This document shows positions 43,446 to 54,592 of a stretch of 64,000 nucleotides of DNA, piece by piece. The notes beneath the pieces were generated by a model. It was not told the DNA's origin and did not search any database. It was given only the letters and a program-made list of their open reading frames with translations. Positions within the stretch are counted from its first letter, which is position 1. The number at the start of each line of letters is the position of its first letter. The position numbers and the translations under genes are program-made. This DNA comes from Gautieria morchelliformis (Eukaryota; Basidiomycota; Agaricomycetes; Gomphales; Gomphaceae): positions 186,001-250,000 of the forward strand of contig WHVA01000016.1 of NCBI GenBank assembly GCA_015179125.1, in the 5' to 3' direction.

Positions 43446-44515
43446 AGGCTTGCCACCAGTCGCTGGTAAATGCCTGGTCAGCTTTTCTGACCAGCACCTT
43501 CTGCTTGTGACAAGTGACTTCTCAGCTCGGGACTGAAGGCCCTATCCCAGCAAGTGTGGTAGCAAGCGTGGTCTTGAAGTGTCCATTTTGGCGCGTAAGT
43601 TACTGTGAACGGAACAACTCAAAGACTCAAACTGCCCGAGCAAACCTGTGGACCCTAGGCTGCACGCTTTTACCCTCATATATGATAGTATCCTGGACAC
43701 ACGCCTTCATTCATATAAACCACAAAGAGTACACACGTGGAAAGGCCGTATGAGCTTCATTACCGGTACCAACCATTCTGCAGTTCCCTTGGGCCAACTG
43801 CTGTTACACACTCTTCAACATGAAGAAGGCTCTCAGACAGGCGTCCCGCTGAACGGTTTCTTTATCTTGGCCATAAAACCTTACTTAGGCGACCCGCGCT
43901 GGGCTCAGTTCAGCATGGGCAACATAAAGGATGAAGCAGGCCTCGTCCGTATATGTTCTTCAAGGCTTACTGTAACGCAGCTCACCAATCACCGGGTCAT
44001 ACTTTGTTGAGCAACTTGCGTTTCGCCATTGAACAAGCAGCAGTACATACAACGAGACCATGCAAACTGGTGCCACAAGGTCGTCCTCGCGCATGTGGCA
44101 GGGTCCTCAGGCTCCTCTGTGCTACTAATGAAATGCCAGAAGACCCGAGGTGGACCAAAAGTGATGCCAAGCAAGACCTATCTATGCATTGACCGCTTCC
44201 CTGTCGAGTGTTTGCCGATTCTTGGAGCTTTCAAGAGCCGAAGATGAGTGGTGACAGGGCAGGATGATCGTCCGGAAGGAAAAACAATTTCTGCGTCTAT
44301 GACTTGCCATTTGCGTCCCAGGCTGGGCCGAATTCTCAGCGCGCTGACAGCTCGCCGAGGGCTTGATTTTCCACGGGAGTTCGAGTTCAGCCATAGTGTA
44401 CGCATGTGAAGTACACTACCACCACATCCCGTGGCATTCACAGTCAATGTCCTTGCACTCTGGATCCCCTCCTGATCCTTTCCTAGGACAATCGCAGCAC
44501 GAGTAGGTGAGTGTG
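43446..44515. repeat. Array spacer, copy 2
   Basis: Close relative of 50067-51095 and, less so, of 35255-36180. It shares the order of landmarks from CCTGGTCAGCTTTT to CTGGATCCCCTCCTGATCCT. No defendable gene. Confidence 0.75.
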
Positions 44516-44519
44516 TCGG

Positions 44520-45420
44520 TCAAACGCGACAGATAATCTCCCCATGCAGCACAGCGACCCAACTATCTTCATTCACACCCCGGTCTCGCCACGCTTGTGC
44601 AATGCAGACCAGGTCCTTTTCAGTGGCATATCCGCCTGATACCGCACTTCCGGCGAATGGCGTAGCAACGGTACGCTCAGAGGCCACTCCACCAGGAGCG
44701 CTCCTCTGGGATGTGGTAGTACCACGTACTTGCGGTAGCGGTCATGCCAGTCGGATCAAGTCCCGGAAGCGTGCCCAGGCATGCAGCCTGCGTCCAGCAT
44801 TCGGCTCAGCCCCATTGGAGCGAACGCCACGCTCGTGCATTGAAGTAGACCAGTCGGACAGCCCTTTGCTTTCATGGTACCAGACCATGGGTGCAACATC
44901 AGAGTCGCGGACAGCAACCGGGTTTGGCGACGCGGCGCATCTCACGCAAGGCCTGCACGGGATCCCCAACGTGCACGAGGACCTGGTGGGCATGGACGAG
45001 GTCGAACGTACCGTCAGGGAAATCAAGCCCATTCACATCGCCAACAACAAATTCAATGTTTGTGAACCCACGCAGGGCGGCCGTGCTGCGTAAGGACTTC
45101 AGGCGCATATTCGAGGGCAGTGGCATGTCCCTTGGGGGCAAGAGAGGCGATGTCGGCAGTGATTGTACCAGGCCCACAGCCTCCGCCAAGTATTCTCATA
45201 TCCAAGAGAACACACTCCAGCAGATATTCGGCCGAGTTGGCGGCGGTGCGCCAGGTGTGCGCACGCAGTGAAGAATTGTGGTGTCCGTAAGTGTAGACAG
45301 CCGTTGGCTTTGGCAAGGTCGAGCGTGAGGGGTGCGTAACTGCTCCTTTTTTCTAGACACGGCGCTGACTGCCAGCGTTGCGAGCCCGGGAATTATCAAG
45401 AAATATATTTGCGTAAACAT
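44520..45420 (-). pseudogene. SAM-dependent methyltransferase, copy 2
   Basis: Recognisable as copy 1 over most of its length: VHTWRT equivalent AHTWRTAANSAEYLL, motif I altered to ILGGGCGPGTITADIA (Asp lost), GFTNIEFVVGDVNGLDF, FDLVHAHQVLVHVGDP. The frame breaks in the N-terminal part, again after VLTQ, and at a small deletion after RRVAKPG that copy 3 shares. The C-terminal block DLVCIAQAWRDRGVNEDSW to EIICRV, lost in copy 1, is readable here up to a TGA at 44522-44520. Clearly a pseudogene. Confidence 0.8.
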
Positions 45421-45657
45421 TCCGGTACGGTATTTCCCCTCCGGTTTCCGAATGCCGCGAGAGGACCTAACCTAAGGTCTGCCTGTGTAGAAGAATATCA
45501 TCATCACCTAAACGAAGCTCAACGTTCAACGTCGGGTGCGGGATAGTTTCGGAGATCAAGCTGACTCTTTGCAGTTCGCTAGTCAGTCGAAAGCGAAGCA
45601 GTCATGCCGAATGACGCTGTAGTATATTTTGAGTGAAAAAATCGGACTAGAGCAATA

Positions 45658-46136
45658 CTAGATGACAACATGCATGAACGGGCTTTGGATTGCATGTACA
45701 GTACCCATTTCGAACGGTCTCAGGTAGCCCCTGGTAAAGAGTTCGCATATGTACCCCTCTGCTTCCTTCTCACACCTTGGGCTGCTTGCAATAAGTTCGC
45801 CCTCGGGAATATCTTCCTCAGGAGCCTCAAGTGGCGGAAATATATCATGGGTGTTTGACAGCCGCAATTCGGTAGCAATTGCGATGGAGGAAGCAGCCGT
45901 CAGACATGACAGATAATCTCCTCAGATCATGCAGTAGAACAAACCAGCCATCCTCCTCACGACCCGTTTCGCCATGCCTGTGCAAGTCGTCCAAAAGGTC
46001 CTTGGGAGCGGGCTCACTGCCGTCCACTCCGCACTGCGCCTCAGGCAGGCAAATGACGAGTTTCAGCCTAGGCTACTCCACCAGAAGCGCTGCCTTGGCA
46101 TGAAAACACCACGTGCCACTGGCCGCGGTACAGTCA
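45658..46136 (-). pseudogene. Methyltransferase C-terminal fragment
   Basis: The minus strand reads EPAPKDLLDDLHRHGETGRE and EEDGWFVLLHDLRR, resembling the C-terminal block of the neighbouring methyltransferases but more diverged. A matching fragment lies at 52260-52520. It stops abruptly at 46136, where the dispersed-repeat half CGTTTTAAGGGTTGGTAAT begins. Confidence 0.45.
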
Positions 46137-46160
46137 CCGCGTTTTAAGGGTTGGTAATTG

Positions 46161-47095
46161 TGGTCTGAAAACCTGCGAATAAGTCAGTGCTCGGCAAAAG
46201 AGTAGGTGAGCTACACAGATCCCTGACCAATCCTATGATGTGTGCATCTGAGTGTATCACCTATTTGGATGTGTAAATACCTGAGTGAATCATATTCTAA
46301 GTGACCCTCCTTGTCAGACGCCAACTTTGCCAGAACGCCTTGCGTATATCGTCTACTTGGAGCGCAGTGACCTACAGCCACACTGGCTTGTAGCAGCTAA
46401 TGGTATTCCAAAGCGGTATGAGATCATTTAACCTACAGACATATATTAAAATAAACGGAGATAACGCATCCATACACCCCCATCCTTGCTCTTCCGGCTT
46501 ATATATTATACCAGTACTAGTCCCGTTCCTCGATACGTGTATGCGGGTCATTAACCGTGACCTGACCGACCCATATGGCAAGCCACCGCCGTCCATGCAG
46601 AATAGCAGCCTCCGTAAGAGGTGGCACAAGCTTGCAGCCGAGACGCGAGAGGCTTTGTGGAAGGAACTTGAGGATGGATCGATCCACGACCGAGCCCGCT
46701 AGTAGCATCGTCAAAGTTTACAACCGTGTCTGCAGCCCCGGTATGGGTCAAGTGCATCCGCGGGCGCCCCATGCTCTCCGTTCATTGTGTCTATTCAGCG
46801 CAGTTATCTTTATTAGGACAAGGTAGCAACTATATTTGTGTAGTAAGAGTGCACCATAAGCGCGTGCGGTTCCAGCACTTAACTTGGTAATCTCTCTCTC
46901 TCTCTCCCCTCCAGTCGCCGCATGCCGCGAGAGGACCTAACCTAAGGTCTGCCTGTGTAGAATATCGACATCACCTAAACGAAACTCAACGTTGAACGCC
47001 GGGAGCGGGATGGTTTCGGAGATCAAGCTCATTTACAGTTCGAACGAGGCTGATATATGTTGAGAGAAGACAAAATCGGACTAGAGCCGTACTAG
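46161..47095. other. Unit-specific spacer; no gene recognised
   Basis: 46161-46710 has no counterpart in the other units. A plus frame (46400-46702) ends LRKRWHKLAAETREALWKEL, but nothing supports it as a gene. A CT-rich tract (TCTCTCTCTCTCTC) lies near 46893-46906. From 46720 onward the sequence matches 37249 onward. Confidence 0.35.
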
Positions 47096-47499
47096 ACGGC
47101 AACATGCATCAACGGGCTGTGGATTGTACGGTACAGTGCGTATGGCTGGTGCATACATGTCGCCGGCATCGAATAGCCGCTTCACGGCTCGCGTACTCGA
47201 TCCATCCTGAGGGTAAGGCGAAGGGATGGTTGCTCGACGGACATCCCGATGAGCAAGGCGCAGGGGTAGGTGATAGTGTATAGGACTGATGAGTGCGGCT
47301 CGTGTATGTTGGATCATTTGTGTCGTGAAAATGGATGAGGTGGGTAACACTCAGTGTGGGTATATGGCTATTCGTATGTCCGTCTGACTCGTGTGCCTTG
47401 GCTCGACTCGTAGTGTATGAATGTGTGTGGGACACTTGTGCAGGTCTCGGCTTCGGACTCGGGCGTGGTGAAGGGCTCCATGGTTCAAGAATGTGCATG

Positions 47500-49826
47500 A
47501 TGAAATGAAATCGACTCGTCCAGGTCTTCCTATCGACCGGACGCCTCAAACCTTGTCCGTAAAACAGCTGGGATGTGGGTGAGGGAGGTGGATCGGCCAG
47601 GATGCGCTGCCGCGAGCAGCTCGAGTGCTTCTCGATACAATGAAATCGCCTCAGCCAGGTCTTCGTGTCGACCGGAGGCCTCAAACCGTGTCCGTAAAGC
47701 AGCTGCGATGATGTGGAGGGAGGTGGATCGCTCAGGATGCGGTGCCGGGAGCAGCTCGAGTGCTTCTCGATACAATGAAATCGCCTCATCCAGGTCTTCG
47801 CGTCGACAGTACTTCTTAAACCTTTTCCAGAGCGCAAGTGCGAGGTCGTTGAGGGACGAGAATCGGTCAGGATGCGGTGCAGGGAGCAGCTCGAGCGCTT
47901 CTCGACGCAATGAAATCTCCTCCTCCAGGTCTTCCTGTCGACCCGACGCCTGAAACCGTGTCCGTAAAGAAACTGCGATGTTGTTGAGGGAGATGGATCG
48001 TTTAGGATGCGGTGCAGGTCGCAGCTCGAGTGCTTCTCGATCCAATGAAATTGCCTCATCCAGGTCTTCACCTCGACCGTACTTCTTAAACCTTTCCCAG
48101 AGCGCAAGTGCGAGGTCGTTGAGGGACGAGAATCGGTCAGGATGCGGTGCAGGGAGCAGCTCGAGCGCTTCTCGACACAATGAAATCTCCTCCTCCAGGT
48201 CTTCCTGTCGACCGGACGCCAAAAACCGTAGCCGTAAAGCATCTGCGATGTTGTTGAGGGCGGAGGATCGGTAAGGATGCGGTGCCGGGAGCAGCTCGAC
48301 TGCTTCTCGATACAATGAAATCGCCTTATCCAGGTCTTCGTGTCGACCAGACTGCTCAAACAGTGTCGAGAGCGCAGTTGCGAGGTTGTTGAGGGAGGGG
48401 GCTCGGTCAGCATCCGGTGCATGTCGCAGTTCGAGTGCTTCTGTAGACAATGAAATCACCTCATCCAGGTCTTCCTGTCGACCGGACAGCTGAAACCGTG
48501 TCAAGAGTGTAGTTGCGAGACCGCTGAGGGCGGTGGATCGGTCAGCATGCGGTGCAGGTCGCAGCTCAAGTGCTTCTCGACACAATGAAATCGCCTCATC
48601 CAGGTCTTCGTGTCGACCGGACTGCTCAAACCGTCTCCAGAAATCACCTGCGATGTTGTTAAGGGAGAAGGATCGTTTAGGATGCGGTGCAGGTCGCAGC
48701 TCGAGCGCTTCTCGATGCAATGAAATCGCCTCCTCCAGGTCTTCCTGTCGACTGGACAGCTCAAACCGTCTCGAGAGCGTAATTGCGATGCCGTTGAGGG
48801 AGTTGGATCGGCGAGGATGCGGGGCAGGGAGCAGCTCGAGTGCTTCTCGATACAATGCAATCGTCTCATCCAGGTCTTCGTGTCGACCGGACTGCTCAAA
48901 CCGTCTGCATAAATCACTTGCGAGGTTGTCGAGGGAGGAGGATCGGTCAGCATGCGGTGCAGGTCGCAGCTCGAGTGCTTCTCGATGCAATGCAATCGTC
49001 TCATCCAGGTCTTCGTGTCGACCGGACTGCTCAAACCGTCTGCATAAATCACTTGCGAGGTTGTCGAGGGAGGAGGATCGGTCAGCATGCGGTGCAGGTC
49101 GCAGCTCGAGTGCTTCTCGATGCAATGAAATCGCCTCCTCCAGGTCTTCGTGTTGACCGTACTGCTCAAACCGTCTCGAGAGCGCAGTTGCGATGTTGCT
49201 GAGGGAGGAGGATCGGTCAGGATGCGGTGCGGGTTGCAGGTGGAGTGCCTCTCGATAAAGTGAAATCGTCGCATTCAAGTCTTCCTGTTCACCAGACTCG
49301 TTAAATCGTGTTCCAAGGGTGGCGAGGGAGATGTCTGAATCAGAATGCGGCGCAGGTTCCAGAACAAGTGTTTCTCTGAACGATGAAATTGTGGCCTCTA
49401 GACCTTCCTGATGACCGCGTTCTATCCGATCGTCGTTGTCAGATGGTGCCGATGTCTCTGGCGGATCAGACACTGCGGCGGCGTGCCGCTGGGATGTCTT
49501 GTCAACCAAGTCACCAGGGTTTTCCTGGGGAATATGACCATCCTAATAGAACGGAGACATTAGCGCAAACCTCTAAACCTCTCGGAAAAGTCGCTGTGGC
49601 ATACAGGATCGAGGTGATTTCGCAGGGTCAGTTCTGAGGCGGCAGGTGCTACACTGTGCTCATCCTGAATGAATCATAAGTTCAAACTCAGTAATAGACG
49701 TTGTCGGATAGTACGTACTCTGAGTGGAATGTCGCTCTTATACTCGATGGCGATGGCGATGGCGATGGCGGTCCTCGAGATCGCCCAGGCGATGGTGATG
49801 GCGATGGCGCTGGCTGCGGCATCCAT
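47500..49826 (-). pseudogene. TPR-array protein gene 2
   Basis: Paralogue of the gene at 37994-43215. Proposed exon 1 is 49826-49719 (36 codons, two more Ala-Ile residues than gene 1). The intron is 49718-49543, and exon 2 runs from 49542 (DGHIPQENPGDLVDKTSQRH) into about 13 repeats of 45 residues of the same EAISLHREALEL type. It ends at a TAG (47532-47530) after RTRFEASGR; gene 1 has Gln there (SGQQEALDEAISFHH), and past the stop gene 2 still reads EDLDESISFHHAHS. The predicted product is about 706 residues. It has far fewer higher-order duplications than gene 1. No catalytic domain; possible scaffold. It may be functional despite the slightly early stop. Confidence 0.7.
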
Positions 49827-50066
49827 GCCAAGGTATGAGGGGACGTCCAAGAGTCGCGCGTTCAATTGGATGTGTTATGTAATTATTTTATTTTAGCGCT
49901 GGGGACCACCACGATCCGGCTGAAGATATTCTCCGGGTTCGCCATGCACCATCCAACAGAGCGCGCCTGCACTACTACTTGATTATTTACAATGCATTAG
50001 TCTTTGTAGCAGAGAGTGCGATGCCCGACCAAGGGTAGCTTTGGGCGAGGCTTGCCACTGGCACCA

Positions 50067-51095
50067 GTCGCTGGTAAATGCCTGGTCAGCTTTTCTGACC
50101 AGCACCTTCTGCTTGTGACAAGTGACTTCTCAGCTCGGGACTGAAGGCCCTATCCCAGCAAGCGTGGTAGCAAGCGTGGTCTTGAAGTGTCCATTTTGGC
50201 GCGTAAGTTACTGTGAACGGAACAACTCAAAGACTCAAACTGCCCGAGCAAACCTGTGGACCCTAGGCTGCACGCTTTTACCCACATATATGATAGTATC
50301 CTGGACACACGCCTTCATTCATATAAACCACAAAGAGTACACACGTGGAAAGGCCGTATGAGCTTCATTACCCGTACCAACCATTGTCCAGTTCCCTTAG
50401 GCCAACTGCTATTACACGCTCTTCAACTTGAAGAAGGCTCTCAGACAGGCGTCCCGCTGAACGATCTCTTTATCTTGGCCATAAAATTTTACTTAGGACA
50501 CCACCTCCCAGCTCACTTCAGCACGGGCAGGATCAGGGATCAAGCAGGCCTCGTGCGTATATATTCCTCGAGGCTTACTGTAACGCGGCTCGCCAATTAC
50601 CGTGGCATGCTTTGTTGAACAAGCAGCAGTAAATACGACGAGACCGTGCAACCTGGTGCCACAAGCTCACGTTTGCGCCAGGGACCTCAGGCTCATCTGT
50701 GCTACTAATGAAATGCCAGAAGACTTGAGGTGGACCAAAAGTGATGCCAGGCAAGACCTATCGATCCATTGATCGCTTCCCCGTCAAATGTATTCCGAAT
50801 CTGGGGGCTTCCCACAGCCGAAGATGAGCGGTGACAGGGCAGGATGATCGTCCGGAAGGAAAAACAATTTCTCCGTTTATGATTTGCAATTTGCGTCCCA
50901 GGCTGGGGCGAATTCTCAGCGCGCTGACAGCTCGCCGAGGGCTTGATTTTCCACAGGAGTTCGAGTTCAGCAATAGAGTAGGTATGCGAGGTACAGTACC
51001 ACCACATACCGTGGCATTCACAGTCAACGTCCTTGCACTCTGGATCCCCTCCTGATCCTTTCCTAGGACCATAGCAGCACGAGTAGGTGAGTGTC
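50067..51095. repeat. Array spacer, copy 3
   Basis: Very similar to copy 2 (43446-44515), including TAAATGCCTGGTCAGC, CAGCACCTTCTGCTTGTGAC and GCTTGATTTTCCAC. It is preceded by the same dispersed-repeat half (GATGCCCGACCAAGGGTAGC) as copy 2. No gene. Confidence 0.75.
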
Positions 51096-51097
51096 GT

Positions 51098-51984
51098 TCA
51101 GACGCAACAGATCATTTCCCCATGCAGCACAGCGACCCAACTACCTTCATTCGCACCCCAGTCTTTCCACGTCAGTGACATATCCACCTGATATCGCCTT
51201 CGGGCGAATGGCGTAGCAATGGTACGCTCAGCCCAGAGGCCACTCCACCACGAGCGCTCCTCCTCTGGGGTGTGGTAGTACCACGTACTTGCGATAGGGG
51301 TCATGCCAGTTGGGTCAATTCCCGCCAAGCGTGCCCAGACATGCAGCCTGCATCCAGCATTCGGCTCAGCCCCATTGGAGCGAACGACACGCTCGTGCAT
51401 TGAAGTAGACCAGTCGGACAGCCCTTTGCTTTCGTGATACCAGGCCATGGCTGTAAGATCAGAGTCGCGGACAGCAACCGGGTTTAGCGACGCGGCGCAT
51501 CTCACGCAAGGCCTGCACGGGATCCCCGACGTGCACGAGGACCTGGTGGGCATGGACGAGGTCGAACGTACCGTCATGGAAATCAAGCCCATTCACATCG
51601 CCAACAACAAATTCAATGTTTGTGAACCCACGGTGGGCGGCCGTGCTCCGAGCCTGCGTAAGGACTTCAGGCGCATATTCGAGGCCGGTGACATGTCCCT
51701 TGGGGGCAAGAGAGGCGATGTCGGCAGTGACTGTACCAGGCCCACAGCCTACGTCAAGTATTCTCATATCCAAGAGAAGATATTCCAGTAGATATCCGGC
51801 TGGCGGCGGTGCGCCAGGTGTGCACACGCACTGAAGAATCGCGGTGTCCATAAGTGTAGACAGCCGTTGCCTTTGGCATGGTCGAGCGTGAGGGGTGCGT
51901 AACTGCTTCTTTTTTTGTGCGCTGACTGCCATATCTGCGGGCTCGGGATTCATCCAACGGAAATATATTTGCGTAAACATACAA
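51098..51984 (-). pseudogene. SAM-dependent methyltransferase, copy 3
   Basis: Motif I is intact (RILDVGCGPGTVTADIA), followed by GHVTGLEYAPEVLTQARS, NIEFVVGDVNGLDF and FDLVHAHQVLVHVGDP. The N-terminal half has a frame change near LYTYGHRDSS, with part of the TWRTAAN region deleted. The short deletion after RRVAKPG changes frame as in copy 2, and reading continues AVRDSDLTAMAWYHESKGLS to WKDWGANEGSWVAVLHGEMI, stop at 51100-51098. Pseudogene. Confidence 0.8.
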
Positions 51985-52259
51985 GGTATTTCCCCTTTAG
52001 TTTCCGCATGCCGCGAGAAGGCCTAAGGTCTGCCTTTGGAGAATATCGACACTTGCAGTATATTTTGAGGGAAAAAATCGGACTAGAGCAATACTAGACG
52101 ACAACATGCATCAACGGGCTTTGGATTGTACGGTAACCATTTCGAACGATCCCAGGTAGCCCCTGGTAAACAGTGGGTATACGTACCCCTCTCCTTCGTA
52201 CCCCTCTCCCCTTCTTATACCTTGGGTTGCCTGTAATAAGCCCGCCTCGGGAATTTCTT

Positions 52260-53140
52260 TCTTAGGACCCTCAAGTGGCGTAAATATATCATGGATATTT
52301 GACAGCCGCAATTGGGATGGAGGAAGCAGTCTTCAGACACGACAGATAATCTCAGATCATGCAGTAGAACAAACCAGCCATCCTCCTCAGGACTCCAGTT
52401 TCGCCATGCCTGTGCAAGTCATCCAAAAGGTCCTTGGGAGCGGGCTCACTGCCGTCCACTGCGCCCTAGGCCACTCCACCAGGAGCGCTTCCTTGTCATA
52501 AAAACACCACGTGCCAGCGGTACAGTAGAATTGTCAAACCCACTTAGGCGTGTACAGCATGCAACCGGCATCAGCATTGGCTTCACCTCCTTGGACGGTG
52601 TAACACGTTGCTGTAAAGCCAATCATTCAGATAATCCTTTGCTTTTGGGGCAACGTCGGCATCGCGGGCATTGACAAATCCACCTGTTTGGTGGCGTGGC
52701 GCATCTCACGCAGATCACCGACGCACTGAAGCACCTGGTGGGCGTGAACGGCATCGAAGTCACGGTCAAGAACATCGACTCCATCCACACTGCCACCAAG
52801 AATTTCAATATTTGTCAAGGCCTGTACGGGATCCCCGACGCGCACGAGGACCTTGTGAACACATTGAAGACACCATCGGGCCAGAAGAGGCCATTCAAAT
52901 CGCCGCCGTGCTCCGAGCCTGCTCAAGAACTTCTAGGGCATATTCGATGCCCGTGACATGTCGCTTGGGGACGGGAGAGGCGAGGTCGGCAATGACTGTA
53001 CCTGGCCTACAGCATCCAGGGCGCCTCCAGTATGTTCATATCCGCGAGCGTAGTACAGATGATGGTGACCATAGGTATAGAGATGGCTGTTCTTTATGTA
53101 CAGTATCTGCGGTGATGCATAAAATAGAAGAGAGCTGAGT
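52260..53140 (-). pseudogene. Methyltransferase relic, copy 4 (highly diverged)
   Basis: Scattered minus-strand pieces remain: VLVRVGDPVQALTNIEILGG, DAVHAHQVLQCVGDL, LREMRHATK and a C-terminal EPAPKDLLDDLHRHGE-like part. The order of pieces is disturbed, with two VGDP-like segments, suggesting internal duplication. Non-functional. Confidence 0.5.
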
Positions 53141-53189
53141 ACTTTTCGGGAATATCCGAGGGTAAGACAAAGGTATCACCTTATGTAAG

Positions 53190-53850
53190 ATGGCGCTTTT
53201 TCACAACCCAGAACGACGAGGAAGCCGCATGCCAGCAAGCGTCGTCATTTTTGGTACTTACTCCTTCGGGATGCTCACGCAGGCTTCAAGCTTCCGACCT
53301 CGGCCTCAGGCCTCAGGTCTCATTCATCAGGGTGTTTACGGTGAACAGAACGGCGCTCGAAGACAAACTGTCCAGGCAAATCCGTGGACCGCCCTAGCCT
53401 GCAGGCTTTTACCCCCCTATATGACAGCATCCGGGACATTAATACAAACCGCAAAGAGTGCACACGTGGAAAGGCCGTATGGGTTTCATTGCCGGTACTG
53501 TACCAACCATTCTCCAGTTCCCTTGTGTGAAATACTGTCACATGTTCTTGAAGGCTGTCAAGCAGGCGTCCCGCGGTACGGTCTCTTTATCTTGCCCATA
53601 AAACCTTACTTAGGCGACCGGCTGTCGGCTAGTCCAGGATGGGAAGGATCAGGGTTCAAGCAGGCCTCGTGCGTATTTATTCTTCAAGGCTTACTGTAAC
53701 GCATGTCACCAACCGGGTCATTTCAGGAGCCGAGGATGAGTGGTGGCAATCGTCCGGACGGAAAAACAATTCTATGTTTACGATTTGCAGTTCGCGTCCC
53801 AGGGTGGCGCAAATTCTCAGCGCGATGCACTCGCTTGCAGTCGATATTCG
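53190..53850. repeat. Array spacer, copy 4 (diverged)
   Basis: Retains GCTTTTACCCCCCTATATGA, CACACGTGGAAAGGCCGTATG and CAAGCAGGCCTCGTGCGTAT in the same order as the other spacers. It marks the right end of the tandem array. Confidence 0.6.
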
Positions 53851-54592
53851 CTGTTTTTAATAGAATCAATCAAGTGGTTGGCATAACAATCTGGTACTAA
53901 GTATAGTCTCAGAGCTAAGTATTACCACCCCATTAGTTGTTTTGGACTTGGCAGTCAGAGTAAGTAGAATGGTTTCACGTACTGTGGTCTCTGGGTTGTT
54001 CGATTTGAACTCACTGTCACGGCGGATGAACAGCTGTCACCCAATTAGTAATGATGGGTGTGACAGGCGTGCGTTATTAATCACCTGCATTTCTCACCGG
54101 CAATCAGCTGGGGCTGTCAAGCCACCGAGATCCACGCTGTCTCACTTGCTGGCATGAGTACATATCCCGAAGAACATCAGCGTATATATGCGGTGTTGAT
54201 ACCTGGAAAGTCGATGCGAAGGTCGTGCCCGCTGCCTGAGTTCGATATTCTATATTCCTGCAGTACTGAAACACTGGATTCATGTAGCAGCGTGTGAGGC
54301 TAAGTATAGGTGACACAAGTAGAATATTTTCCTCACCCCGTCTTGATAAGCGTCGCCTTGTAAGGCGAGGCATCGGGGAACGCTGACAGAGCCATAGTGC
54401 GGGGACCCAGTTCCTGACGCCGACACGCGGGAGGCGCGCAGTTGCGGGCTAGGCTTCTGATATGATAGTTCGTAGTTAGAGTAAATAATAAATCTCATCC
54501 AGTCCCTCCACCTTCTCCCACATCCGATTTCCCTCCTCTGGCAGTGCCAGCCCTCAAGCTATTCTCCCCTTCGACCGCCTACAAGTATCATC
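53851..54592. other. Intergenic region upstream of the bestrophin-like gene
   Basis: No coding signal recognised. It would contain the promoter of the gene starting at 54593. No clear TATA box close to the ATG; CT-rich sequence (54496-54540) precedes the start, as is common in basidiomycete promoters. Confidence 0.4.

Noticed and set aside
47109..48422. 437-codon minus-strand frame overlapping TPR gene 2
   Set aside because: An alternative frame of the TPR repeats (FHCIEKHSSCDLHRILTDP-type); the EAISLHREALEL frame is the real one.
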